Assembly (NCBI GenBank): GCA_022824315.1
Contig: JAJEAC010000021.1
Span: 30,859 to 94,858, forward strand
DNA from: Silicimonas sp.
Lineage (GTDB): Bacteria > Pseudomonadota > Alphaproteobacteria > Rhodobacterales > Rhodobacteraceae
Reading direction: 5' to 3'
DNA length: 64,000 nt
The first letter of the stretch is position 1; the number at the start of each line of letters is the position of its first letter. The position numbers and the translations under genes were made by a program. This document shows, in pieces, positions 62,987-64,000 of this stretch. The notes beneath the pieces are model-generated. The model ran no database searches. It was not told where the DNA came from and worked only from the letters and a program-made list of their open reading frames with translations.

Positions 62987-64000
62987 ATGCTGAAACCGTC
63001 TGCGCTTGTCGCGCTCTTGCTGCTGTCGCCGGTGCCGCTTCCTGCGCAGGACATCTCGTGGGCGTCGGAATTCTATGATCCGGCCGCCGAGGGCGGCGAT
63101 CCTGCCGACCTTGTCCTACCCATGCCTTGCGGCGGGGGATTTGCCTTGCAGAAAGTCGAAGTGCCCGTGGACGGGAGTTCCTTGCTGGCCGACCGACGGC
63201 TGAGGCTTGGCTCCTCCGATCCGGCGGCGGGGTTTACCAGCTACGCTCACAACGCGCATCTGCGCGGCGGGTTCAGCGCGGCGGACGAGGCGAGCAGCTT
63301 CTTTTTCCTTTCGCGCTACGAGCTGACCAAGGACCAGGCACGCGCCATCGTCGGGGACTGCCCGGCATCGCCTACGCCCCAGGGAAGAGTTCCGGCACTC
63401 GGGTTAAGCTGGTTTGAGGCGGTCGATCTTGCTCGGCGCTACACCGAATGGCTGCGGGAGCACGCGCCGGAACACCTGCCGAGCGAGGGGGTCGCTCCGG
63501 GATTCCTGCGTCTGCCGACCGAGGCGGAGTGGGAATATGCCGCACGCGGCGGCGCGGCCGTGAATCCGGCCGCCTTCGCGGCGGCGCTCTACCCGATGGA
63601 AGGCGGGATCGACGCCCATGCCTGGCACCAGTCCGTATCACGCGGAGCCGCGCGGCCCGTGGGGGTGCGCTCACCGAATCCGCTGGGCCTGTTCGACATG
63701 TACGGAAATGCCGAAGAGCTGATCCTGGCGCCGTTCAAGGCCATCGTGGCAGGTCGGCGTCATGGGCAGGTCGGCGGACTGGTGACGCGAGGCGGCTCGT
63801 ATCTTACCGCTGCCGAGCAGATGAGCTCGGCAAAGCGGAAGGAATGGCCGATGTACGGCGCCAGCGACGGGCGTGCGTCCGCAGCCGACACCTTCGGGGC
63901 AAGGTTCCTGCTCTCCGTTCATCTCGCGGTCGATGACCAGAGGGTGACGGCGCTTGACGCCGCATGGAACGCCATCGTCAATGCCGATCCTGGCGAAGTC
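62987..64000 (+). CDS. SUMF1/formylglycine-generating-enzyme-fold secreted protein (partial at window end)
   Basis: At least 338 residues, open at the window edge. A signal peptide (MLKPSALVALLLLSPVPLPA) precedes the FGE-sulfatase fold: FFFLSRYELTKDQARAIVGD, PALGLSWFEAVDLARRYTEW, GFLRLPTEAEWEYAARGGAA, NPLGLFDMYGNAEELILAPF and TRGGSYLTAAEQMSSAKRKE. True FGEs have a catalytic Cys pair in the C-terminal part; here the seen C-terminal stretch has none, so it is probably a ligand-binding or scaffolding variant. It is the last visible gene of the channel/OmpA cluster. Confidence 0.88.
   Translation, partial: MLKPSALVALLLLSPVPLPAQDISWASEFYDPAAEGGDPADLVLPMPCGGGFALQKVEVPVDGSSLLADRRLRLGSSDPAAGFTSYAHNAHLRGGFSAADEASSFFFLSRYELTKDQARAIVGDCPASPTPQGRVPALGLSWFEAVDLARRYTEWLREHAPEHLPSEGVAPGFLRLPTEAEWEYAARGGAAVNPAAFAAALYPMEGGIDAHAWHQSVSRGAARPVGVRSPNPLGLFDMYGNAEELILAPFKAIVAGRRHGQVGGLVTRGGSYLTAAEQMSSAKRKEWPMYGASDGRASAADTFGARFLLSVHLAVDDQRVTALDAAWNAIVNADPGEV

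Overview
The window is GC-rich chromosomal DNA of an alphaproteobacterium, most probably of the order Rhodobacterales. The signs are the ScfR-regulated pccB / small lipoprotein / pccA / methylmalonyl-CoA mutase cluster, purC divergent from the ATPase-inhibitor zeta subunit (DUF1476), a DUF1127 gene followed by pyrimidine-loop hairpins, an adrenodoxin-type ferredoxin, dctBD, and a GTTC-N7-GTTC SOS box. I see no tRNA or rRNA gene, no insertion sequence, no CRISPR array and no phage genes. Most of the window is ordinary housekeeping DNA.

Layout. 0-5.4 kb: flavin reductase fragment, GNAT, aspartate aminotransferase, XRE regulator overlapping sdhE, a glyoxalase-family protein, thyX, and a cold-shock gene with a strongly foldable leader. 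5.5-8.5 kb: a Spx/ArsC-like protein, then a complete bufferin-type operon (bufA-bufB-bufC-doxX, minus strand). 8.6-14.6 kb: thrS, tcuAB (tricarballylate oxidation) and an alpha/beta hydrolase. 14.7-17.4 kb: an AT-richer accessory island with a two-gene unit, a 122-aa unknown plus a 496-aa IrrE-like protein that has lost its zinc motif, followed by about 770 bp without a gene. 17.4-29 kb: propionyl-CoA metabolism (scfR, MFS exporter, pccB, three tiny genes, pccA, DUF4174, mcm), with matching TTTGCR repeats upstream of scfR and between the MFS gene and pccB; then a VOC protein and a GNAT. 29-41 kb: ssb, ppk2, gap, apbC, DUF1127 with sRNA-like hairpins, ferredoxin, an orphan DnaE2 OB domain behind an SOS box, fumC, ccdA, tusA, rne. 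41.8-51.4 kb: dctDB, purQ / alcohol dehydrogenase / purS / purC, DUF1476, coaD, CBS protein, mmsA. 52-58 kb: 5'-nucleotidase, hisC-tyrC, DUF2125, ChaC. 58.3-64 kb: a four-gene envelope cluster made of a MotA/TolQ/ExbB-like channel, a 1068-aa MotB/OmpA-like protein carrying eleven 35-residue repeats, a tiny membrane protein, and a SUMF1-fold protein running off the window.

How they work together. mmsA makes propionyl-CoA from the valine route, PccAB carboxylates it, Mcm takes it to succinyl-CoA, and fumC and the SDH assembly factor belong to the cycle that follows. The bufferin operon should make a modified, secreted metal-binding peptide. The last cluster looks like an ion-driven envelope machine of unknown purpose and, with the IrrE-like pair, is the best candidate for an undescribed system. 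A roughly 235-bp non-coding repeat occurs twice (29.2 and 53.8 kb).
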